From Streptomyces sp. NBC_00459 (GTDB lineage: Bacteria > Actinomycetota > Actinomycetes > Streptomycetales > Streptomycetaceae), in contig NZ_CP107903.1 of NCBI RefSeq assembly GCF_036013955.1, positions 2,356,001 to 2,420,000 on the forward strand: DNA of 64,000 nt, read 5' to 3'. How positions within the stretch are numbered: the stretch's first letter is position 1; every line of letters begins with the position of its first letter. Position numbers and translations under genes: made by a program. The notes under the pieces were generated by a model. It saw nothing but the letters and a program-made list of their open reading frames with translations, was not told the origin of the DNA and made no database searches. Shown in pieces: positions 55,160 through 62,356 of the stretch.

Positions 55160-57121
55160 TCAGGGCGTGAAGGACACGGGGAGATTCGCGGCCTTGGCCC
55201 CGGTGGGCGGCACCTGAAGGGTCTTCAGGGCGAACTCCATGACCTCCTTGTAGATGGGGCCACAGATCTGACCTCCGAAGTAACTGCCCTTGGTGGCGTT
55301 CTGGATGGCGCAGTAGACGGTGATGCGGGGGCTGTCGGCGGGCGCGAACCCGGCGAACGACGACGTGTAGCCGTGGTAGCGGCCGGTGGCCGGATCCACA
55401 CGGTTGGCCGTACCCGTCTTGCCCGCCACCCGGTAGCCGGGAATGCGCGCCTTGGCGCCGGTGCCCTCCTCGTCGTCCACGACGGACTCCAGCATCTTGG
55501 CGAGGGTCTTCGCCGTCTTCGCACTGACGACCCGGGTCTTCTTCGGTGCGGCAGCCGGGGTGAACCGGCCGTCTGCGCCCTTGGTGCCCCGGATCAGGGT
55601 GGGCTCCACCCGGACGCCGCCGTTGGCGATCGTCGAGTAGACGGAGGCCGCCTGCATCGCGTTGAGGGAGACACCCTGGCCGAAAGGAATCGTGAACTGC
55701 TGCGAGGTCGACCACTCGTCCGGCGGCGCGAGGATGCCCTTGGTCTCGCCGGGGAAGTCGAGCCCGCTGTAGCTGCCGAGGCCGAACTTGCGCAGGTAGG
55801 AGTAGAGGACCTGGTTGGACTGCGCCTGCGTCCTGCCGAGTTGGCCGGTGGCCAGGATGGTGCCGATGTTGCTGGACTTGGCGAGCACGCCGTTGAGGGT
55901 GAGGTACCAGGTCGGGTGGTCGATGTCGTCCTTGAAGAGCCGGTCCCCCCGGTGCAGCCGGTTGGGCACGACGACATGCGTCGCGGGAGTGGCGACGTTC
56001 TCTTCCAGTACGGCGGCCATCGACATGACCTTGGCGGTGGAACCGGGTTCGTAGGCGTCCTGGAGGGCCGCGTTGCCGAGCGCGTTCGGGTTCGCCCTGG
56101 TGAGGTCGTTGGGGTCGAAGCCGGGCGAGTTGGCCATGGCGAGGATCTGGCCGGTACGGGTGTCCTGCACTATCACGTACCCGCGGTCCGCCTTCGACTT
56201 CTTCACCTGCTCGGTGATGGCGTTCTGCGCGGCCCACTGGATGTCGCGGTCGATGGTCAGTTCGATGTCGGAACCGGGCACCGCGGGCGTCTCGGTGGAG
56301 TCGGCGGTGGGCACCTGCCGTCCTCCTGACTGTGCGTACCGGATCTCGCCGTCCTGCCCTGCCAGTTCGCCGTTCAGCTGCTGTTCGAGACCGCCGCCGC
56401 CCTTGCCGTCGGCGCTGACCCAGCCCAGCAGTCCGGCGGCGAGTCCGCCGTTCGGATAGACGCGCTTGCTCGCGGGCACGGCCAGCACACCGGCGAGGAC
56501 GCTGACGGCGTCGGAGCCGGGTACGGACTTGGCGGCCAGGGCGGACTTCAGGTCCTTGATCTGCGTCCACACCTGGGGGGTCTGACGGTGCGCGAGCAGC
56601 GTGTAGCGCGTGTTGGGCGTCCTCAGCTTCTCGGCGATGCCGGCCGCGTCCTGCCCGAGGATCGGCGCGAGGAGGGCGGCGGCCTGCTCGGGGGCGTCGC
56701 CCAGTTTCGTGCTCTTCGGCGTGAACATCGACGGGTCGGCGGTGATGTCGTACGCGTCCACGCTGGTCGCCAGTTCGACGCCGTTGCGGTCGGTGATCTC
56801 ACCGCGTTCGGCGGCCAGGGTGCGGCCGACGTACCGGTTCTGCTCGGCCTTCGCGGCGTACTCGCTCGCGTCGACGGCCTGCACCTGGAGCAGCCGTACG
56901 ACGAAGGCGATCATCACCAGGGCCAGCGCGAGGCTGACCATGCGGAGCCGGGGCCGGGGGCTGCCGAGCCGGATGACCTTGGGCCCGCCGGGGCGGCCGG
57001 GGGCAGGACGGCGGGCAGGGCGGGCGCCGGGGCCCGGACGCCGGGTGGCGCCGGGGCGGGCGGACCGGGCGGGGGCGGGCACGCGGCGGCGCGGCGGTTC
57101 CCTGTCGGACACTTCCGTCAC
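55160..57121 (-). CDS. ftsI: Septal transpeptidase FtsI (penicillin-binding protein)
   Basis: A 653-residue class B penicillin-binding protein that cross-links septal peptidoglycan with FtsW. A long Arg/Pro-rich cytoplasmic N terminus (about 60 residues) leads to one membrane helix (MVSLALALVMIAFVVRLLQV) and the pedestal domain. Active-site motifs are STAK (S361), SSN and KTGTA. The GTG at 57121 overlaps the ftsL stop (GTGA). Confidence 0.97.
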   Translation of the reverse strand: MTEVSDREPPRRRVPAPARSARPGATRRPGPGARPARRPAPGRPGGPKVIRLGSPRPRLRMVSLALALVMIAFVVRLLQVQAVDASEYAAKAEQNRYVGRTLAAERGEITDRNGVELATSVDAYDITADPSMFTPKSTKLGDAPEQAAALLAPILGQDAAGIAEKLRTPNTRYTLLAHRQTPQVWTQIKDLKSALAAKSVPGSDAVSVLAGVLAVPASKRVYPNGGLAAGLLGWVSADGKGGGGLEQQLNGELAGQDGEIRYAQSGGRQVPTADSTETPAVPGSDIELTIDRDIQWAAQNAITEQVKKSKADRGYVIVQDTRTGQILAMANSPGFDPNDLTRANPNALGNAALQDAYEPGSTAKVMSMAAVLEENVATPATHVVVPNRLHRGDRLFKDDIDHPTWYLTLNGVLAKSSNIGTILATGQLGRTQAQSNQVLYSYLRKFGLGSYSGLDFPGETKGILAPPDEWSTSQQFTIPFGQGVSLNAMQAASVYSTIANGGVRVEPTLIRGTKGADGRFTPAAAPKKTRVVSAKTAKTLAKMLESVVDDEEGTGAKARIPGYRVAGKTGTANRVDPATGRYHGYTSSFAGFAPADSPRITVYCAIQNATKGSYFGGQICGPIYKEVMEFALKTLQVPPTGAKAANLPVSFTP

Positions 57122-57711
57122 CTGCCGGGGGTCGTGGAGGGGAGGGTGGGGGTGGCCGCGGGGGCCTGCTCCGGGGACGCCGGCGCGGCGGGAATCGGCG
57201 TGGGGGCCGCTTCAGGCGTCGGAGTGGGCGTAGGCGTGAGGGTGGGGGCGGGGGTGGGGGTGGGACTGACAGTGGGCGTCGGCGTCGGTTCCGGGACGTT
57301 CATCTCGGGCCGGACCACCGCCGGGATCCGCAGCGCAGCCGGCTCGGCGGCCCCCGGGACACCCTTGACGGTGCCGTCGGGGTCGAGGAAGGCCGGGTCG
57401 CCGCCGGGCACCATGCCGAGTTCCCCGGCCCGGCGCTGGAGGGCGTCGGGCGCGGCGTAGGCGTCCACGTCCCGCTGGAGCGCCTGTTCCTCGTCGGTGA
57501 GGCTCTTGGTGTCCTTCTGCAAGTCGTCGAGGCGGAACCCGCCTTCACTGAGCGCGGAGTTCAGCACGAGCAGCCCGATGAGGCCGCCGGCCAGCAGGAA
57601 GACGACGAGCAGGACAAAGGGGGTACGGGCGGCCTGCCCCGGCCCCGTGGGGAAGAGCCCGGCGAGCCGGGCGGCCCGCCCCTTCAGTTCGGGATTCCTA
57701 CTCACTCTCAC
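57118..57711 (-). CDS. ftsL: FtsL-type division protein with Pro/Thr-rich tail
   Basis: A 197-residue bitopic protein: a basic N terminus (VSRNPELKGRAARLAG), one membrane helix (TPFVLLVVFLLAGGLIGLLVL) and a short coiled coil with heptad pattern (LQKDTKSLTDEEQALQRDVDAY). A Pro-Thr repeat tail (PTPTPTVSPTPTPAPT) follows, unusual for FtsL but common at this actinobacterial position. FtsL, FtsQ and FtsB-type proteins regulate FtsWI. Starts GTG 57711 or 57705 are both possible; a near-copy of this start lies 82 bp upstream. Confidence 0.9.
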   Translation of the reverse strand: MRVSRNPELKGRAARLAGLFPTGPGQAARTPFVLLVVFLLAGGLIGLLVLNSALSEGGFRLDDLQKDTKSLTDEEQALQRDVDAYAAPDALQRRAGELGMVPGGDPAFLDPDGTVKGVPGAAEPAALRIPAVVRPEMNVPEPTPTPTVSPTPTPAPTLTPTPTPTPEAAPTPIPAAPASPEQAPAATPTLPSTTPGR

Positions 57712-57787
57712 TCACCGTCCCCGCGAGTCGGGTCTTCCCACGCGTCTGCCCGCTCGCCTGTCCGGCGAGTCCGGGTTTCCTACTCAC
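57698..57787 (-). CDS. Possible 29-residue leader ORF before ftsL
   Basis: GTG at 57787 has GAGGGG seven bases upstream, a better ribosome site than that of ftsL. It reads VSRKPGLAGQASGQTRGKTR and ends TVSESE before TAG, overlapping the ftsL start. The first codons closely copy those of ftsL (VSRNPEL). It may be a coupled leader peptide, or a decayed partial duplication of the ftsL start. No other evidence supports expression. Confidence 0.35.
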   Translation of the reverse strand: MSRKPGLAGQASGQTRGKTRLAGTVSESE

Positions 57788-57808
57788 CCGCGGTCCCCTC
57801 AGTACGCC

Positions 57809-58765
57809 TCACTCGGCGTCCTCCCTGATGCGCTGGGCCCCGCGCAGTCGCGCCGGGGCGGCTCGCCGGTTCTCGGCGATCTCTTCCTCGGTGGGAAGTT
57901 CGGCACCACGGGTGAGCAGCTTGAGCCGGGGCTGGTAACGCTCGGGCACGACAGGCAGTCCGGGGGGCGCGGTGTTGGCGGCGCCGGCCGCGAACACCTG
58001 TTTGACCAACCGGTCTTCGAGCGAGTGGTACGACAGGACGGCGATCCGGCCGCCGACCGCGAGCGCCTTCACCGCGGCCGGGATCGCCCGCTCCAGGACG
58101 GTCAGTTCACCGTTGACCTCGATGCGCAGCGCCTGGAAGGTCCGCTTGGCGGGGTTGCCGCCGGTGCGCTTGGCGGCCTGCGGCAACGAGTCGCGGATCA
58201 GTTCGACGAGCCGGGCACTGTTGGCGAACGGCTCCTTGTCGCGCTCACGCACAACCGCGGAGACGATCCGCTTGGCCTGCTTCTCCTCGCCGTACGCCCT
58301 GAGGATCCGGACGAGTTCGCCCGGCGGGTAGGTGTTGAGGACCTCGGCGGCGCTGATGCCGGTCGTCTGGTCCATGCGCATGTCGAGCGGCGCGTCCTGG
58401 GCGTAGGCGAAACCCCGGTCGGCCTCGTCGAGTTGCATGGAGGAGACACCGAGGTCGAAGAGGACACCGTCGACCTTCGACAGACCCAGCCGGTCGAGTA
58501 CGTCGGGCAGTTCGTCGTACACCGCGTGCACCAGGTCGGCCCGCTCACCGAAGGGGGCGAGCCGCTCCCCGGAGAGGCGCAGTGCCTCCTTGTCGCGGTC
58601 GAGGGCGATCAGCCGGGCCTCGGGGAAACGGGCGAGCAGCGCCTCGCTGTGGCCGCCGAGACCGAGGGTGCAGTCGACGACGACCGCTCCGGGCCGCTCC
58701 AGTGCGGGGGCCAACATGTCCAGGCACCGCTGGAGCATCACCGGGACGTGTCGACTGTTGCTCAA
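57809..58765 (-). CDS. rsmH: 16S rRNA (cytosine-1402-N4)-methyltransferase
   Basis: A 318-residue SAM-dependent methyltransferase (MraW) that opens the dcw cluster. SAM motif I is [16 protein letters not shown]; others are [20 protein letters not shown] and [13 protein letters not shown]. The start is TTG at 58765 ([11 protein letters not shown]) with GAGAGG upstream; no ATG or GTG fits the conserved N terminus. No mraZ gene precedes it, although mraZ-rsmH is the usual pair in other bacteria. Confidence 0.96.
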   Translation of the reverse strand: MSNSRHVPVMLQRCLDMLAPALERPGAVVVDCTLGLGGHSEALLARFPEARLIALDRDKEALRLSGERLAPFGERADLVHAVYDELPDVLDRLGLSKVDGVLFDLGVSSMQLDEADRGFAYAQDAPLDMRMDQTTGISAAEVLNTYPPGELVRILRAYGEEKQAKRIVSAVVRERDKEPFANSARLVELIRDSLPQAAKRTGGNPAKRTFQALRIEVNGELTVLERAIPAAVKALAVGGRIAVLSYHSLEDRLVKQVFAAGAANTAPPGLPVVPERYQPRLKLLTRGAELPTEEEIAENRRAAPARLRGAQRIREDAE

Positions 58766-59155
58766 GGGGCCCTCTCAGGTCCGGCACGGTGCCGTACGCA
58801 CCGCCGGGTCCCCGCCCGCTCGGAGAAGGGGAGGCCTGCCGGCGCCGGAAGCGTCAGCCGACCGGGAGCGGGAGGAGGCCGAGCCGTACGTACGCGCCGC
58901 GCACGCGGGGGATCAATCAATCCAGCAGGGAGTCTCGGCTCCCGCTTCGCGTCACTTTAGTCCACGGTGTCGCGCGGTCAATCAACCGGCCTGCGCGTGG
59001 TGCGGCCCGCCCCGGCAAGCCGCAAATCGCCCACAATCACTCGTACGGGCACACTCGCACCACCCGTGTGGGTTACCTCACAACAACGCTCATTGATGTT
59101 CTTTGTCCCCTCTCACAGCGGGCCCGCAACGGGGGTGACCAGTACCGTCATGCTT
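58766..59155. other. Intergenic region between rsmH and carbonic anhydrase
   Basis: This 390-bp divergent gap has no credible gene. It holds the candidate rsmH promoter and two similar stretches, GATCAATCAATCC (58912 region) and GGTCAATCAACCGG (58976 region). The carbonic anhydrase promoter must lie in the right part but was not recognised. Confidence 0.5.
58954..58981 (-). promoter_or_regulatory. Candidate promoter of the dcw cluster
   Basis: On the minus strand TTGACC (58981-58976), 16 bp, then TAAAGT (58959-58954): a close fit to the principal-sigma pattern. It would place the start near 58947 and a leader of about 180 nt before rsmH. A GACAC motif lies in the spacer (58967-58971). Confidence 0.55.
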
Positions 59156-59704
59156 ATGACGACTTCCGCATCAGTTCCCACCGGACCCGAAGGCGCCATA
59201 GCCGGCGACGGTACCGTCATCGACCGTCTTGTCGAGGCCAACGTGGAGTACGCCGCCGCCTTCACCGACCCAGGAATGGACGCCCGCCCGGTGCTCCAGG
59301 TGGCCGTCGTGGCCTGCATGGACGCCCGGCTCGACCTGCATGCCGCGCTCGGCCTGGAGCTCGGCGACTGCCACACCATCCGCAACGCGGGCGGCGCCGT
59401 CACCGACGACGTGATCCGCTCCCTGACCATCAGCCAGCGGGCGCTGGGCACGCGCAGTGTCATCCTCATCCACCACACCGGCTGCGGCCTGGAGTCCCTC
59501 ACGGAGGACTTCCGGCAGGAGCTGGAGGCCGAGGTCGGCCAGCGCCCCGCCTGGGCCGTGGAGGCCTTCCGGGACGTCGACCAGGACGTACGCCAGTCGA
59601 TGCAGCGCGTGCGCACCAACCCGTTCCTGGTGCACACCGACGACGTCCGGGGCTTCGTCTTCGACGTGAAGTCCGGCCTGCTCCGCGAGATCGACCCCGC
59701 CTGA
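59156..59704 (+). CDS. Beta-class carbonic anhydrase
   Basis: A 182-residue zinc enzyme for reversible CO2 hydration. Metal ligands and the Asp-Arg pair are in VVACMDARLDLHAA, and His/Cys ligands in LIHHTGCGLESL. The size fits the short beta-CA family common in actinomycetes and mycobacteria. ATG at 59156 (MTTSASVP) or 59150 (MLMTTS) could be used. The gene is divergent from rsmH and ends in a hairpin. Confidence 0.94.
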   Translation: MTTSASVPTGPEGAIAGDGTVIDRLVEANVEYAAAFTDPGMDARPVLQVAVVACMDARLDLHAALGLELGDCHTIRNAGGAVTDDVIRSLTISQRALGTRSVILIHHTGCGLESLTEDFRQELEAEVGQRPAWAVEAFRDVDQDVRQSMQRVRTNPFLVHTDDVRGFVFDVKSGLLREIDPA

Positions 59705-59756
59705 CCGAACCGGACCGCGCATCCGTACGTATGTCTCTACGAAATTTACCCTTCAC

Positions 59757-59778
59757 TTCAGGGCCGAAAAGCCCTGAA
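59757..59778 (+). terminator. Hairpin terminator after carbonic anhydrase
   Basis: TTCAGGGC and GCCCTGAA (8-bp stem, loop CGAAAA), 52 bp after the stop codon. Confidence 0.7.
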
Positions 59779-59799
59779 AATCAGACATACCCCTGCCAG

Positions 59800-59808
59800 T
59801 TATCCACA
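59800..59808 (+). promoter_or_regulatory. DnaA-box-like sequence TTATCCACA
   Basis: A perfect match to the classical DnaA box, lying in the gap before moxR. It is a single site, so it is not an origin; it could be a titration site or chance. Confidence 0.45.
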
Positions 59809-59954
59809 GGCGAGTGACACGAACCGGTAACGGCAACAAGAATGCGGGTGTGACGTCACGCGGGGCTTTCCCCGTGTGGTGTCCGTGTTTCGGGGTGGGC
59901 CGGTCCTCATCGCAGAGCGTCGGCCCGGAGAATGAACGGGCCTAGGAGGGCCGT

Positions 59955-60995
59955 GTGACGACCTATGACGATCGAGCGAGCCTCACTGATCTGACCGCCA
60001 CCGCGGAGCGAGTCCGCAGTTCGGTGGAGGGAGTGATCGAGGGCAAGCCTGAGGTCGTACGGCTTTCGCTGACCGTGCTGCTCGCCGAGGGGCATCTTCT
60101 GATCGAGGATGTTCCCGGTGTCGGCAAGACCATGCTGGCGAAGACGCTGGCCAAGTCCATCGACTGTTCCGTGCGGCGCATTCAGTTCACGCCGGACCTG
60201 CTGCCCTCGGACATCACGGGTGTGTCCATCTGGGACCAGCAGCGCCGCGACTTCGAGTTCAAACCGGGGGCGATCTTCGCGCAGATCGTGATCGGCGACG
60301 AGATCAACCGCGCGTCGCCGAAGACCCAGTCCGCGCTGCTGGAGTCCATGGAGGAGCGCCAGGTAACCATCGACGGGCAGACCTACGAACTGCCCAGCCC
60401 CTTCATGGTGGTGGCCACCCAGAACCCGGTCGAGATGGAGGGCACCTACCCGCTCCCCGAGGCACAGCGCGACCGCTTCATGGCCCGCGTCTCCATCGGC
60501 TACCCGAGCCCGGAGGCCGAGCTGCAGATGCTGGACGTGCACGGCGGCGTCTCACCGCTGGACGACCTCCAGCCGGTGGCCCACGCGCACGACATCGTGA
60601 AGCTCGTCGAGGCCGTCCGCAACGTCCACGTCGCCGATTCGGTCCGGCGGTACGCGGTGGACCTGGTCGGCGCCACACGCACGCACCCCGACCTCAGACT
60701 CGGGGCCTCGCCGCGCGCCACGCTGCATCTGCTGCGCGCCGCGAAGGCGTCCGCCGCCCTCAGCGGCCGGGACTACGCGCTGCCGGACGACATCCAGGCC
60801 CTCGCCGTGGCCGTCCTGTCCCACCGCCTGCTGCCCACCGCCCAGGCCCAGCTGAACCGCCGCACCTCCGAGCAGGTCGTCCAGGAGATCCTCCAGCGCA
60901 CCCCGGTGCCTGCGGCACCCCAGCAACAGAGCGGCTTCGGCATGGGCCGCTCCGCGCCCGACTTCGGGCAGCAGCCGCCGCGGAGGCTTGGATGA
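59955..60995 (+). CDS. MoxR-type AAA+ ATPase
   Basis: A 346-residue AAA+ chaperone. Walker A is DVPGVGKTMLAK, Walker B is IVIGDEINRASPKTQSALLESMEE, followed by ATQNPVEMEGTYPLPEAQRDRF. The GTG at 59955 is preceded by GGAGGG. MoxR proteins usually help assemble or activate complexes together with DUF58 and transglutaminase-type partners encoded downstream, as here. The client is unknown. Confidence 0.95.
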   Translation: MTTYDDRASLTDLTATAERVRSSVEGVIEGKPEVVRLSLTVLLAEGHLLIEDVPGVGKTMLAKTLAKSIDCSVRRIQFTPDLLPSDITGVSIWDQQRRDFEFKPGAIFAQIVIGDEINRASPKTQSALLESMEERQVTIDGQTYELPSPFMVVATQNPVEMEGTYPLPEAQRDRFMARVSIGYPSPEAELQMLDVHGGVSPLDDLQPVAHAHDIVKLVEAVRNVHVADSVRRYAVDLVGATRTHPDLRLGASPRATLHLLRAAKASAALSGRDYALPDDIQALAVAVLSHRLLPTAQAQLNRRTSEQVVQEILQRTPVPAAPQQQSGFGMGRSAPDFGQQPPRRLG

Positions 60996-62356
60996 GCGCA
61001 GGGGCGCCGGGACACCAGGAGGACGACCAGGGCGACAAGGGCGGGGTGCGCACGGCGCTGGCCGGTCTCACCACCCGCGGGCGCTCCTTCCTGGCCGCCG
61101 GGGTCGCCGCCGCCATCTGCGCGTACGTCCTGGGGCAGAGCGATCTGCTCCGGGTGGGCCTTCTGCTCTCCGTGCTGCCGCTGGTCTGCGCGACCGTCCT
61201 GTACCGCACGCGCTACCGGGTGGCCGGCAGCCGCCGGCTCTCCCCCGCGCGCGTGCCCGCCGCCGCCGAGGCCCGCGTCCATCTCCGGATGGACAACGTC
61301 TCGCGGCTGCCCACGGGCCTGCTGATGCTCCAGGACCGGGTGCCGTACGTGCTCGGTCCGCGCCCCCGGTTCGTCCTGGACCGGGTGGAGGCGGGCGGAC
61401 GCCGCGAGGTGTCCTACCGTGTCCGCTCCGACCTGCGGGGCCGCTATCCGCTGGGCCCGCTGCAGCTGCGCCTGACCGACCCGTTCGGCATGTGCGAGCT
61501 GACCCGCTCCTTCTCCACGTACGACACCCTGACGGTGATCCCGCGCGTGGACGCGCTGCCGCCGGTACGGCTCACCGGCGAGGCCAGGGGGTACGGCGAG
61601 GGACGGAACCGCTCGATGGCGCTGGCCGGCGAGGACGACGTGATCCCGCGCGGGTACCGCTACGGCGACGACCTGCGCCGCGTGCACTGGCGCTCCACCG
61701 CCCGCTACGGCGAGCTGATGGTGCGCCGCGAGGAACAGCCGGAGCGGGCCCGCTGCACGGTGCTCCTCGACACCCGGGGCATCGCCTACCTGGGCGCGGG
61801 CCCGGACTCGGCCTTCGAGTGGGCGGTGTCGGGCGCCGCGTCCGTCCTGGTCCACATGCTCGAACGGGGCTTCTCCGTACGGCTGCTGACGGACACGGGC
61901 AACTCCGTGCCCGGCGAGGGCGCCGAGGGTTTCGCCGGCGCCAACCAGGGGTCCGCCGACGCGGCCGGACTGATGATGGACACGCTCGCGGTGATCGACC
62001 ACTCGGACGGCACGGACATCTCCCGTGCGTACGACGTGCTGCGCGGAGGCGGTGAGGGGCTGCTGATGGCGTTCTTCGGCGACCTCGACGAGGAACAGGC
62101 CGCGGTTGCCGCCAAGATGCGGCAGCGCAGCGGCGGGGCGGTCGCCTTCGTACTGGACAGTGAGACCTGGGTGCGGGAACCCCACGATGTGCCGGGTCCC
62201 GAGGACCCGGGCGAGGAGTCGCTGCGCATGCTGCGCGAGGCGGGCTGGACGGCGGTGCGGGTACCCAGAGGAGTCGCGCTGAGCGAGCTGTGGCGCCAGG
62301 CGGACCGGGAGCGTTCCGGTCTCGGTGCCCTCAGCGGCAGGGAGGGACGGTCATGA
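60992..62356 (+). CDS. DUF58 membrane-anchored protein
   Basis: A 454-residue protein with two N-terminal membrane helices (SFLAAGVAAAICAYVLG and LLRVGLLLSVLPLVCATVLY) and a VWA-like domain. The DUF58 signature is DDLRRVHWRSTARYGELMVRREEQ. It overlaps moxR (ATGA) and the next gene (ATGA), and this trio is a conserved unit. The function is unknown, thought to involve cell-envelope assembly. Confidence 0.92.
   Translation: MSAGAPGHQEDDQGDKGGVRTALAGLTTRGRSFLAAGVAAAICAYVLGQSDLLRVGLLLSVLPLVCATVLYRTRYRVAGSRRLSPARVPAAAEARVHLRMDNVSRLPTGLLMLQDRVPYVLGPRPRFVLDRVEAGGRREVSYRVRSDLRGRYPLGPLQLRLTDPFGMCELTRSFSTYDTLTVIPRVDALPPVRLTGEARGYGEGRNRSMALAGEDDVIPRGYRYGDDLRRVHWRSTARYGELMVRREEQPERARCTVLLDTRGIAYLGAGPDSAFEWAVSGAASVLVHMLERGFSVRLLTDTGNSVPGEGAEGFAGANQGSADAAGLMMDTLAVIDHSDGTDISRAYDVLRGGGEGLLMAFFGDLDEEQAAVAAKMRQRSGGAVAFVLDSETWVREPHDVPGPEDPGEESLRMLREAGWTAVRVPRGVALSELWRQADRERSGLGALSGREGRS

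Noticed and set aside
57140..57310. Tandem repeat or CRISPR-like array in GTGGGGGTGGG-type sequence
   Set aside because: It is the coding sequence of the Pro-Thr tail of the FtsL-type protein, without spacers.
59800..59808. Replication origin
   Set aside because: A single DnaA box without a cluster, dnaA or dnaN is not an origin; oriC in Streptomyces lies beside dnaA.
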